Origin: Streptosporangium sp. NBC_01756
GTDB taxonomy: Bacteria > Actinomycetota > Actinomycetes > Streptosporangiales > Streptosporangiaceae
Direction of reading: 5' to 3'
NCBI RefSeq assembly: GCF_035917975.1
Contig: NZ_CP109130.1
Location: 5,642,001-5,706,000, forward strand
Length of the DNA: 64,000 nucleotides
The notes under the pieces are model-generated. The model searched no databases and had not been told where the DNA came from. It worked only from the letters and a program-made list of their open reading frames with translations. Made by a program: the position numbers and the translations under genes. Each line of letters begins with the position of its first letter. Position 1 is the stretch's first letter. This document shows positions 30,154-37,633 of the stretch, one piece after another.

Positions 30154-31188
30154 ATGACGAGCAAGATGCGCAGCGAGATCGCCGAGCAGCCCGCTGCGTT
30201 GCGGGCCACGCTGGATGCCCTCCTTCCCAGGGTCGGCGAGGTGGAGCGGCTCGCGGGGCAGACCCGCCAGCTGCTCTTCATCGCCCGCGGCACCTCGGAC
30301 AACGCCGCGGTTTACGGCCGCTACCTGGCCGAAGCGCACGCGGGCCGGCTGTCCACGCTCGCCGCGCCCTCGATCGCCACCACCTACCGGCGCAAGCTGG
30401 ATCTCGACGGCGTCCTGGCCGTCGCGCTCTCCCAGTCCGGCCGGACCGAGGAGATCGTCGAGACCCTCGCCTGGGCCAAGGACTGCGGCGCCCGGACGGT
30501 CGCCATCACCAACGGCGGCGAGCAGAGCCCTCTCGCCCAGGCCGCCGACCTCGCCCTGTGCACGCTCGCGGGCGAGGAGAAGGCCGTCCCGGCCACCAAG
30601 ACCTACACCACCCAGCTCGCCGCGCTGGCCGTGCTCGGCCTCGGCCTGGGCGCCGACGTCGACCCCGCCGATCTGCAGCGAGTGCCGGACGCGGTGGAGA
30701 AACTGATCGCGGAGCCGGGTGCCCTGGAGGAGATCGTCGAGGGGCTGGCCGACAAACCGGGCGTCGTGGTCTCCGGCCGCGGGCTGGCCTTCTCCACCGC
30801 GCTCGAACTGGCACTCAAGCTCAAGGAGGCGTGTTACCTGCACGCCATGGGCCTGTCCTACGCCGACCTGCTGCACGGCCCGATCGCCGTGGTCGACGCC
30901 GACACTCCGGCCCTGCTGGTCGCGGCCGGCGAGGGGCCGACCCTGGCCGGGACCGTGGCGCTCGCCGAGCGGGTCACCGGCGCCGGGGCCGCGGCCTTCA
31001 CCGTCGGTGGCGGCACCGCGCTGTCGGCGGTCTCCACCGCCGCCCTGAACGGTCCCGACCTCCCCGAATGGGTCGCCCCGCTCGGTCTCATCGTCCCGGG
31101 TCAGTTGCTGACCGAGGCCCTCGCCCGCAGGCTTGGCATCGACCCCGACGCGCCCCGCGGCCTCAACAAGGTGACCCAGACCGACTGA
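30154..31188 (+). CDS. SIS-domain sugar isomerase/deaminase (GlmS/AgaS-like)
   Basis: A 344-residue protein with two SIS domains: the first has LLFIARGTSDNAAVYGRYLAE and LSQSGRTEEIVETL (phosphosugar-binding loop near residue 92), the second FSTALELALKLKEACYLHAMG and DLLHGPIAVV. It lacks the N-terminal glutaminase domain of GlmS. In this operon setting, with GlcNAc import and DasR control, it most likely converts glucosamine-6-phosphate or a related aminosugar phosphate to fructose-6-phosphate; AgaS-type specificity is also possible. The conserved pair SQSGRT and TSDN supports phosphosugar binding, not the exact reaction. ATG 30154. Confidence 0.85.
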   Translation: MTSKMRSEIAEQPAALRATLDALLPRVGEVERLAGQTRQLLFIARGTSDNAAVYGRYLAEAHAGRLSTLAAPSIATTYRRKLDLDGVLAVALSQSGRTEEIVETLAWAKDCGARTVAITNGGEQSPLAQAADLALCTLAGEEKAVPATKTYTTQLAALAVLGLGLGADVDPADLQRVPDAVEKLIAEPGALEEIVEGLADKPGVVVSGRGLAFSTALELALKLKEACYLHAMGLSYADLLHGPIAVVDADTPALLVAAGEGPTLAGTVALAERVTGAGAAAFTVGGGTALSAVSTAALNGPDLPEWVAPLGLIVPGQLLTEALARRLGIDPDAPRGLNKVTQTD

Positions 31189-31240
31189 TCTCGCAGTGTC
31201 GTCTAGCCTGTTCACAGAGCGATCTCACCTGGAGGGCGAC

Positions 31241-31477
31241 ATGGCGGCCAACGCCGACGCGATCATCGCGGGACTCGGTGGTGCGGACAACATCATCGAG
31301 ATCGAACCGTGCATCACCCGGCTCCGCACGGAGGTACGTGACGCCTCCAGGGTCGACCAGGCGGCCCTCAAGGCCGCCGGGGTGCACGGCGTCATGGCCT
31401 CGGGCAACATCGTCCAGGTGGTCGTGGGTCCGGAGGCGGACACGATCGCCAGTGACATCGAGGACATCATCGGCTGA
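31241..31477 (+). CDS. nagF: PTS EIIB component (GlcNAc type)
   Basis: A 78-residue EIIB of the glucose superfamily. The phosphorylated cysteine is Cys24 in IEPCITRLR, followed by VHGVMASGNIVQVVVGPEAD, standard for the family. ATG 31241 with GGAGGG at 31231-31236 is preferred; an earlier in-frame start at 31196 would add residues outside the domain. It receives phosphate from EIIA (31530-31979) and passes it to the sugar carried by the EIIC proteins. It follows the SIS gene by 52 bp. Confidence 0.92.
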   Translation: MAANADAIIAGLGGADNIIEIEPCITRLRTEVRDASRVDQAALKAAGVHGVMASGNIVQVVVGPEADTIASDIEDIIG

Positions 31478-31529
31478 AAGGGCCGGGCCGCCCCCGCTCT
31501 CGTGGGCGGGATCATTCGGAGAGGGTGCG

Positions 31530-31979
31530 ATGACCACAGTTCTGGCTCCGGTCACGGGGGTAGCCGTGGGCCTGGGGGCGGTGCCCGATCCGGTGTTCGC
31601 CGAAGGCATGGTCGGGCCCGGTGTGGCGATCGAGCCGGACAGGGAGCCCGGCGAGGCGGTCTCGCCCATCGCGGGCACGATCGTCAAGCTGCACCCGCAC
31701 GCGTTCGTCGTCGTCGGTGACGACGGCAGGGGGGTCCTGGTCCATCTGGGCATCGACACCGTGCAGCTCAAGGGCGCGGGTTTCGAGCTGCTGGCGTCCG
31801 AGGGGGACCGGGTGGGCGCGGGGCAGCCCGTGGTGGCCTGGGACCCCGTGGAGATCGAGACGGGCGGGCGTTCCCCCGTCTGCCCGGTCGTGGCGCTGGA
31901 CGCCGCCAAAGGGTCCGTCACCCCGCTCGCCGACGGCACGGTCCATGCGGGAGACGAACTCTTCCGGTGGGCGGAGTGA
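31530..31979 (+). CDS. crr: PTS EIIA component, glucose type
   Basis: A 149-residue EIIA-Glc. The active histidine is His72 in VLVHLGIDTVQL and the partner His lies in KLHPHAFVVV near residue 57; the C-terminus has PVVAWDPVEIE. It relays phosphate from HPr to EIIB. ATG 31530 follows GGAGAGGGTG. In streptomycetes crr is often remote from the EIIC genes; here the whole chain is together. Confidence 0.94.
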   Translation: MTTVLAPVTGVAVGLGAVPDPVFAEGMVGPGVAIEPDREPGEAVSPIAGTIVKLHPHAFVVVGDDGRGVLVHLGIDTVQLKGAGFELLASEGDRVGAGQPVVAWDPVEIETGGRSPVCPVVALDAAKGSVTPLADGTVHAGDELFRWAE

Positions 31980-32060
31980 CGGCGGTGAGCCCGGGGACGG
32001 CTGTGGGTATGACGACGGGCCAGGGGGGAACGGGACCCGGCGAAACTGATCTCGAGGTCC

Positions 32061-32105
32061 CCGGCCCGGTATGGGCCGGACGGCCCTCATCGACCGATCG
32101 ATGAG
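32061..32105. terminator. Pair of strong hairpins between crr and ptsH
   Basis: CCGGCCC/GGGCCGG with a 5-nt loop (32061-32079) is followed by CTCATCGA/TCGATGAG with a 4-nt loop (32086-32105). The first looks like a crr terminator; the second may be an operator or part of the ptsH leader. Confidence 0.55.
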
Positions 32106-32107
32106 TC

Positions 32108-32125
32108 GGGCGGTCCAGACCGCCC
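32108..32125. promoter_or_regulatory. dre-like inverted repeat upstream of ptsH
   Basis: GGGCGGTC and GACCGCCC arms separated by CA. The GGTC-n2-GACC core fits 10 of 16 positions of the DasR consensus. It lies 25 bp before ptsH. A degenerate dre is plausible but a simple hairpin is an equal reading. Confidence 0.4.
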
Positions 32126-32149
32126 GGCCTGATTCTGCAGGAGGAGCAC

Positions 32150-32407
32150 GTGGCCGAGCGCCAAGTCACCGTTGAGGCCGAGGTCGGCCTGCACGCCCGC
32201 CCCGCGGCGACGTTCGTGCAGACCGCGGCGGCGGCCCCACTGGACGTCACCATCGCCAAGGGGGCCGGGCAGCCGGTGAACGCCAAGAGCATTCTCGCCG
32301 TCCTGTCGCTCGACGTCAGGAAGGGCGACACCGTGGTGATCAAGGCGGAAGGCGACGGCGCGGACGACATCCTGGACCGGCTCGCCGTCATCGCCTCGGC
32401 CCCATGA
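32150..32407 (+). CDS. ptsH: Phosphocarrier protein HPr
   Basis: An 85-residue HPr with the phosphorylated His15 in GLHARPA and the regulatory-type serine Ser47 in NAKSILAVLSLDV. It transfers phosphate from EI to EIIA. GTG 32150 has GGAGGAG close upstream. Its TGA overlaps the ptsI start by 4 bp, so HPr and EI are made together. Confidence 0.95.
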   Translation: MAERQVTVEAEVGLHARPAATFVQTAAAAPLDVTIAKGAGQPVNAKSILAVLSLDVRKGDTVVIKAEGDGADDILDRLAVIASAP

Positions 32408-34086
32408 CCGCGCTCACGGGAGTGGGGGTGAGCCCGGGCATCGGCTTCGGGCCCGCCTATGTGCTGGCCCGTGAGACCCCGGTGCTCCCGTCCGACGCCC
32501 GGCACGACGGGGACGCGCAGGCCGAGCGGGCGAGGGCCGCGCGAGTGCTGGAGCAGGTCGCCGCCGACCTGGAGGAACGAGGCGTCCGGGCGGGCGGCGA
32601 GGCTCAGGAGATCCTGAACGCCCAGGCGATGATGGCGCGCGACCCCGGTCTCGCCACCGGGGTGGCCGCCCTGATCGACGCGGGCGGCAGCGCGGCCCGC
32701 GCCGTCTACGAGGAGTTCGGCCGATACCGCGAGCTGCTCGTCGGGGCGGGGGGATACCTGGGCGAGCGTGCCGCCGATCTGGACGACATCAGGGACCGGG
32801 CCATCGCGCTGCTCGAAGGTCTGCCGATGCCCGGCCTGCCGTCCCAGGCGGCGGAGCCGTACGTCCTCGTCGCCCGTGACCTGGCGCCCGCCGACACCGC
32901 CCTGCTCTCCGCGGACGTGGTGGCCGCCTTCGTCACCGAACAGGGCGGGCCGACCAGCCACACCGCGATCCTCGCCCGCGCGATGGGAGTGCCGGCGGTC
33001 GTCGCCTGCCCCGGGGCGACCTCGATCTCTCCCGGCGCGCCGGTGCTGGTGGACGGGGCCTCCGGTCTCGTACGGCCCGCGCCTTCGGAGGAGGAGGTGA
33101 CCACGGCGAGGAACGCCGCCTCCGCCAGGGAGGCCGTGCTCGCGGCCGCCACCGGACCGGGGATGACCTCCGACGGGCACGCGGTGCCGCTGCTGGCCAA
33201 CATCGGCGGGCCACGTGACGTGGACGCCGCGCTGAAGTACGGCGCGGAGGGCATCGGGCTCTACCGCACCGAGTTCCTCTTCCTCGACCGGACGTCCGCG
33301 CCGTCCGACGAGGAGCAGGAGGCCGCGTACCTGGAGGTGTTGAACGCCTTCCCCGGTGGCCGGGTGGTCGTGCGGACCCTCGACGCGGGGGCGGACAAGC
33401 CGCTCGCCTTCCTGCCACCGCAGGAGGAGGAGCCCAATCCGGCGCTCGGCCAGCGTGGTCTCCGGCTGCTGCGGGCATATCCGCAGATCCTGAACGCGCA
33501 GCTCGGAGCCCTCGCCAGGGCCGCCGCCAAGTCTTCGGCGAAACTTCAGGTGATGGCTCCGATGGTGGCCACCGCCGAGGAGACCGCCTGGTATGTGGCG
33601 GTCTGCAGGGAGGCGGGCCTGCCGTCCGCGGGCGTGATGATCGAGATCCCGTCGGCCGCGCTGCGCGCCTCCGACCTGGCCGCGGAGGCCGACTTCTTCT
33701 CCCTGGGCACCAATGACCTGGCCCAGTACACCTTCGCCGCCGACCGCCAGGTGGGCACGTTGACCGCGCTGCAGGACGCCTGGCAGCCCGCGCTGCTCGA
33801 CCTGGTCGCGCTGGCCGCGACCGGGGCCGCCGAGCACGGCAGGCCCTGCGGGGTGTGCGGAGAGGCCGCGGGCGATCCGGTCCTGGCCTGCGTGCTGGTC
33901 GGGCTGGGCGTCACCTCGCTGTCGATGGGCGCTCCCGCGCTGCCCGCCGTACGGGCCGCGCTGTCACGTCACACCCGTGAGCAGTGCCTCCTGGCCGCGC
34001 AGGCCGCGCTGACCGCCGTCTCCGCGCCGGAGGCGCGTGAGGCGGCCCGCTCCCACCTGCCGGGGCTGGCCGGGCTGGCGCTCTGA
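32404..34086 (+). CDS. ptsI: PTS enzyme I (phosphoenolpyruvate-protein phosphotransferase)
   Basis: A 560-residue EI. The active His186 lies in GGPTSHTAILARAMGVPAVV; the PEP-binding C-terminal domain has IGLYRTEFLFL, the signature DFFSLGTNDLAQYTFAADR and CGVCGEAAGDP with the C-terminal active cysteine. It starts the PTS chain by autophosphorylation with PEP. The ATGA overlap with ptsH indicates coupled translation. Length is normal for the family. Confidence 0.96.
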   Translation: MTALTGVGVSPGIGFGPAYVLARETPVLPSDARHDGDAQAERARAARVLEQVAADLEERGVRAGGEAQEILNAQAMMARDPGLATGVAALIDAGGSAARAVYEEFGRYRELLVGAGGYLGERAADLDDIRDRAIALLEGLPMPGLPSQAAEPYVLVARDLAPADTALLSADVVAAFVTEQGGPTSHTAILARAMGVPAVVACPGATSISPGAPVLVDGASGLVRPAPSEEEVTTARNAASAREAVLAAATGPGMTSDGHAVPLLANIGGPRDVDAALKYGAEGIGLYRTEFLFLDRTSAPSDEEQEAAYLEVLNAFPGGRVVVRTLDAGADKPLAFLPPQEEEPNPALGQRGLRLLRAYPQILNAQLGALARAAAKSSAKLQVMAPMVATAEETAWYVAVCREAGLPSAGVMIEIPSAALRASDLAAEADFFSLGTNDLAQYTFAADRQVGTLTALQDAWQPALLDLVALAATGAAEHGRPCGVCGEAAGDPVLACVLVGLGVTSLSMGAPALPAVRAALSRHTREQCLLAAQAALTAVSAPEAREAARSHLPGLAGLAL

Positions 34087-34207
34087 GAGAGCGGTCCGCG
34101 GCGTGCGGCCGTGTCTGGGATTGAGACTGGTGCGGCCGTCGGCGCTGAGAATGATCTTGATGGGGCTGGGGGTCCGACAGCACTTGGCGGCTGGCTGGTG
34201 TGCTGTT

Positions 34208-34921
34208 TCACCGTTTACCGACGATCGCCGCCAGCGAGGCCATCGTCCTTCGCGGGGGCTGCTGGAGGTCACGTTCGGGGCGGAGCGCGTGGCGCCCCAG
34301 ACCCCAGGCGACGGCGCCGATCGCGAATCCATACGTCGCCACCAGCCCGTGGCCGTTGGCCCGGGCGAACCACAGCGCCAGGCCGAGCGTCGGCACGCCG
34401 AGTGCGAGGAACCTCTCCTTGGGGGTGCGGCTACGCAGCAGCAGGGCGGCGGCCAGCGTCGCGGCGAGGAAATACGTCGCTCCGGAGCTCCCGGCGAAGT
34501 TGCGAGGGTCGGCGCTGCCACTCGTCGCCCCGAGCAGTACGTCGATGAGCTGCGGCAGGAACGCGCCCGCGGCGAACAGCACCAGCATCAGTGGGCCGCT
34601 CCAAAACCACTCGGCCAGGGCGGCGATGACGGCGAGGGTGACGATGTTCCACACGGTCCCGACAGCGCCTCCGTTCTGCATGAAGATCGATGTGAGCCCC
34701 CGCCACCAGCCCGACTTGCTCGGGTCGGCGTCCAGGGCCGCCATCGCTCCGTGCCAGCAGAGCTGAGTCACCACCCCGGCCAGCGCCACCGCCGTCAACC
34801 CGGCTGCGGCCCAAGGGATGCGGCGCAGCCCTATCGTGTCCTCTCCGATCAGGGTCCGCGCACAGGTGAACATCAGCACCATCAGTGCCGCTGTGGTCAG
34901 GTTGAACAGCAGTGCATCCAT
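34208..34921 (-). CDS. Rhomboid-like intramembrane serine protease (putative)
   Basis: A 237-residue protein with about six membrane segments. The fourth has the rhomboid-type GSSG motif (Ser146 in FAGSSGATYF), the last has His191 in ANGHGLVATYGFAIGAVAWG, and Asn92 lies in the second-helix segment GTVWNIVTLAV, together a plausible rhomboid catalytic set. The first loop is shorter than in bacterial GlpG, so activity is not certain. ATG 34921 follows AAGGGGG. It is divergent from a TetR gene, with operator-like palindromes in its promoter. Confidence 0.72.
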   Translation of the reverse strand: MDALLFNLTTAALMVLMFTCARTLIGEDTIGLRRIPWAAAGLTAVALAGVVTQLCWHGAMAALDADPSKSGWWRGLTSIFMQNGGAVGTVWNIVTLAVIAALAEWFWSGPLMLVLFAAGAFLPQLIDVLLGATSGSADPRNFAGSSGATYFLAATLAAALLLRSRTPKERFLALGVPTLGLALWFARANGHGLVATYGFAIGAVAWGLGRHALRPERDLQQPPRRTMASLAAIVGKR

Positions 34922-34934
34922 CTCGGCCCCCTTT

Positions 34935-35004
34935 TTTGAACAGCGTTTGAATCTGCTGCCGTGACTGTAGCGCCGACGACGGCAAAATTCAAACAGTGTT
35001 TGAA
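34935..35004. promoter_or_regulatory. Two TetR operators in the divergent rhomboid/TetR promoter
   Basis: TTCAAACAGTGTTTGAA at 34988-35004 is a perfect 17-bp palindrome; TTTGAACAGCGTTTGAA at 34935-34951 matches it at 15 of 17 positions. On the minus strand TTGAAT (34987-34992) and TACAGT (34964-34969) form a promoter with 17-bp spacing, overlapping the perfect operator; the second operator lies near its start point. On the plus strand TAGGGT at 35013-35018 is 6 nt from the tetR GTG. One repressor could close both promoters. Confidence 0.8.
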
Positions 35005-35024
35005 AAGCGCGTTAGGGTGGTGCC

Positions 35025-35666
35025 GTGAAGCTGACCACAGACCGGATCGTCGACGCAGGCATGGCCGCCTTCAACGAGGTGGGCTATCAGGGGCTGTCCA
35101 TGCGGCAGGTGGCCGAACGGCTCGACGTGCACGCCGGGAGCCTCTACTACCACGTGCGGAACAAGAGCGCCCTGCTACAGCTGATGGCGGATCGGGTGGC
35201 TCAGCAGGCGTACGACGCCGGCAGTGCCGCCCTGGCCGAACTGGCCGAGGATGCGGACTGGCAGACGCGAATCGAGGCTCAAGCCATCGCGTTGCGCGAA
35301 AGCATCAAGCGGCACCCGGGCGGGCCGATCCTGCTCGCCGACAGCCCGAAGGTGCTCAGCCCCGGGGCGCTGTCCCTGATGGAGCGGCTGCTGCAGACCT
35401 TGAGCGATGCCGGCGTGCCCGCCGAACACCAGATCATCGTCGCGGACACGCTGCTCAGCCACATCACTGGATTCGTGCTGCAGGAACAGCGCGAGCCACT
35501 CACCCCCGCCGTCGACGCCGGGGATATCGCCAGCCTTGGCAAGCGCTTTCCAATGACCATCGCCAGCGCACCCGTCTACGACCAGGACGAGAAGTTCATC
35601 CGAAGTGTGCGACTGCTCTGCGCCGCCGCCCAGGCACAAATCGTCCCTGTAACAGGTTCTAGGTGA
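35025..35666 (+). CDS. TetR-family repressor
   Basis: A 213-residue TetR-family regulator with an N-terminal HTH (AFNEVGYQGLSMRQVAERLDVHAGSLYYHVRNKSALL) and a TetR_C-like ligand domain. GTG 35025 starts MKLTTDRIVDAGMAAFN; the close -10 at 35013-35018 suggests a leaderless transcript. The flanking operators imply autoregulation and control of the divergent rhomboid-like gene. The ligand is unknown. A broken SDR gene follows 42 bp downstream and may be a former operon partner. Confidence 0.9.
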   Translation: MKLTTDRIVDAGMAAFNEVGYQGLSMRQVAERLDVHAGSLYYHVRNKSALLQLMADRVAQQAYDAGSAALAELAEDADWQTRIEAQAIALRESIKRHPGGPILLADSPKVLSPGALSLMERLLQTLSDAGVPAEHQIIVADTLLSHITGFVLQEQREPLTPAVDAGDIASLGKRFPMTIASAPVYDQDEKFIRSVRLLCAAAQAQIVPVTGSR

Positions 35667-35708
35667 ACAGCTCGATGATTCAAGATCACGAAAATGATGG
35701 AGCATCCA

Positions 35709-35936
35709 ATGACGCTTGAGGGACGACGTGTGCTGGTGATGGGCGGTAGCTCGAAGATCGGCGAGGCCCGCGCGGCCTTGTTCGCCGAGCACACCGCCAT
35801 GCTGCCGGTCGGCCGGGTCGGCACGGCCCAGGACGTGGCGCAAGCCGTCGTACTCGCGGCCACCAACGGCTTCATCACCGGCAACGTGATCGAGGTCAAC
35901 GGAGGCCTCACCCGGGGCGGCCAACTGACGGGGTAG
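35709..35936 (+). pseudogene. Internally deleted short-chain dehydrogenase remnant
   Basis: A 75-residue open frame that joins the N-terminal SDR cofactor loop (LEGRRVLVMGGSSKIGEA, the GxxxGIG variant) directly to the SDR C-terminus (MLPVGRVGTAQDVAQAVVLAATNGFITGNVIEVNGG). The middle of a roughly 240-residue SDR, including the Ser-Tyr-Lys catalytic centre, is missing; an in-frame deletion of about 165 codons explains it. It cannot be an active reductase. GGAG lies a few bases before ATG 35709, so the remnant may still be translated. Confidence 0.85.
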
Positions 35937-35974
35937 GGCGCCTACGGTCGCCCGGCGCGGATAGCGTGGGACGC

Positions 35975-37288
35975 ATGGTTCGGTTCATGCGTACGACGGG
36001 GCTGGCAGCGATCGCGACTATGGTGGCCGGATGCGCCGGTGCGGGGGCGGGGACGCCTCCGCCGGCGAAGTCCGCCGCCGGGCAGGTCGGTGCGGTGGCC
36101 ACGAGCTCCGCACCGTCAAGGTCGGTGATTCCCAAGCCCTCCGGAGTGGAGGCGGCGCTCGCCGGGATGAGCGTGGAGGACAAGGTCGGGCAGCTCTTCA
36201 TGCCCGTGCTGTACGGCTCGGCGGCGGATGGGGCGTCCGGGGAGAACCAGGCCCGGTTCGGCGTGGGCACCCCGGCGAAGGCGGTCGCCAAATACCGGCC
36301 GGGCGGGGTGATCCTGTTCCCCTGGGCGGGCAACGTCAAGAACGTCCGGCAGGTCGTGGCGCTGACCAACGGGCTGCAGAAGGCGTCGCCGGAGATCCCG
36401 CTCCTGATCGGTGCCGACCAGGAGAACGGCAAGGTCTCCCGGCTTGCTCCCCTGGTCACCGAGATGCCCGGTGCCTCGGTCATCGGTTCGACCGGCGACC
36501 CCTCGATGGCCCGCAAGGCGGCCAAGGTCACCGGCACCGAGCTGCGCGCCCTCGGCGTCAACCTCGACTTCGCCCCGGTCGCCGACGTGAACATCAACCC
36601 GCGCAACCCGGTGATCGGCTCCCGGGCCTACGGCTCGGACCCCAAGAAGGTCGCGCCCATGGTCGCCGCCGCGGTCCAGGGCTTCCACGACGCGGGGATC
36701 GCCAGTACGGCCAAGCACTTCCCCGGCCACGGGGACACCAACGTGGACAGCCACACCGGGCTGCCGGTGATCCAGCACTCCCTGTCCCAGTGGAGCAGGC
36801 TGGACGCGCCGCCGTTCGCCGCGGCCATCGGCAAGGACATCGACGCGATCATGAGCGCTCATGTGGTCATGCCCAAGCTCGACCCCTCCAGGGATCCGGC
36901 CACGCTGTCCAAGCCGATCCTGACCGGGCTGCTCCGCGAGAAGCTCGGCTTCGACGGGGTCGTCTCGACCGACGCGCTGGACATGGCGGGGGTGCGCAAG
37001 AAGTACGGGGACGGTCAGGTGGCCGTGCGCGCCATCCAGGCAGGGGTGGACCTGCTGCTGATGCCCCCGGACTTCCCCACGGCGTATCAGGCGGTGCTGA
37101 CGGCGGTGAAGTCCGGGAAGATCTCCACCCGGCGGCTCGACCAGTCCGTCCGGCGGCTGCTGAAGCTGAAGGCCGCGCGGGGCCTGCTGGAACGGGCTCC
37201 GGTGGCCGATCCGGCCAAGGCCGAGCGGGTGCTGCGTTCGCCGGAGCACCGTAAGGTCGCCCAGCTCATCAACGCCCGGGCCCGCTGA
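35975..37288 (+). CDS. Glycoside hydrolase family 3 lipoprotein (NagZ-like beta-N-acetylhexosaminidase)
   Basis: A 437-residue exported enzyme. A lipoprotein signal ends at Cys20 (VAGC). The GH3 N-terminal domain has IGADQENGKVSRL near residue 147, KHFPGHGDTNVDSHTGLP near 247 (the NagZ His-Asp loop), and SALDMAG-like sequence with the nucleophile Asp near 332 in VSTDALDMAG. It should release GlcNAc from peptidoglycan or chitin fragments outside the cell. Its position after the GlcNAc PTS cluster fits a supply role for that transporter. ATG 35975 is preferred over GTG 35966. Confidence 0.9.
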   Translation: MVRFMRTTGLAAIATMVAGCAGAGAGTPPPAKSAAGQVGAVATSSAPSRSVIPKPSGVEAALAGMSVEDKVGQLFMPVLYGSAADGASGENQARFGVGTPAKAVAKYRPGGVILFPWAGNVKNVRQVVALTNGLQKASPEIPLLIGADQENGKVSRLAPLVTEMPGASVIGSTGDPSMARKAAKVTGTELRALGVNLDFAPVADVNINPRNPVIGSRAYGSDPKKVAPMVAAAVQGFHDAGIASTAKHFPGHGDTNVDSHTGLPVIQHSLSQWSRLDAPPFAAAIGKDIDAIMSAHVVMPKLDPSRDPATLSKPILTGLLREKLGFDGVVSTDALDMAGVRKKYGDGQVAVRAIQAGVDLLLMPPDFPTAYQAVLTAVKSGKISTRRLDQSVRRLLKLKAARGLLERAPVADPAKAERVLRSPEHRKVAQLINARAR

Positions 37289-37289
37289 C

Positions 37290-37416
37290 CGAACCGGCCC
37301 GGCTCGAACCGGCCCGGCTCGAACCGGCCCGGCCCGATCTGACCGGTTCCGCTCCGACCAGGACCGACCGTCGTCCGACCAGGACCGGTCGTCATCGGGC
37401 CAGGACCGGTCGTCGG
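37290..37416. repeat. Two short tandem-repeat tracts after the GH3 gene
   Basis: CGAACCGGCCCGGCT repeats three times at 37290-37334 (15-bp period; last copy one mismatch). A second tract of three 21-bp units (37354-37416), sharing the core CCAGGACCG, follows. Both begin right after the GH3 stop. Both periods are multiples of 3, but no credible protein reads through them. Confidence 0.8.
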
Positions 37417-37427
37417 CCGGGCAGGTG

Positions 37428-37553
37428 TCACGCGGGCAGCAGGCCACCGCGCCGGGCCATCGCCAGGACGAGGGACTGGACGAGACGCATGACGAGTGCT
37501 TCGAGGAGGAGGAAGGCCGCCTTGGCGAGAACAGAGGACAGGAATCCAGACAT
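37428..37553 (-). CDS. Predicted 41-residue amphipathic peptide
   Basis: A short frame below usual size cut-offs. ATG 37553 is preceded by GAGG with 7-nt spacing (on the minus strand), and an AT-rich promoter-like stretch lies at about 37585-37612. The peptide opens MSGFLSSVLAKAAFLLLEAL and continues with VMRLVQSLVLAMARRGGLLPA: hydrophobic with regularly spaced Lys/Arg/Glu, forming one amphipathic or membrane helix. I do not recognise the family. It could be a membrane-active peptide, a small regulator or a toxin-like peptide; coding status is unproven. Confidence 0.5.
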   Translation of the reverse strand: MSGFLSSVLAKAAFLLLEALVMRLVQSLVLAMARRGGLLPA

Positions 37554-37633
37554 AACAACCTCGCAGGGCTAAGAATCTCTTAACCGGATTTTTCCGGACA
37601 AATTTATATGAAACGGTACACGGGGATTGCCGT

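Noticed and set aside
34087..34207. Possible transposase fragment after ptsI
   Set aside because: No frame gives a recognisable motif, and no inverted repeats are visible.
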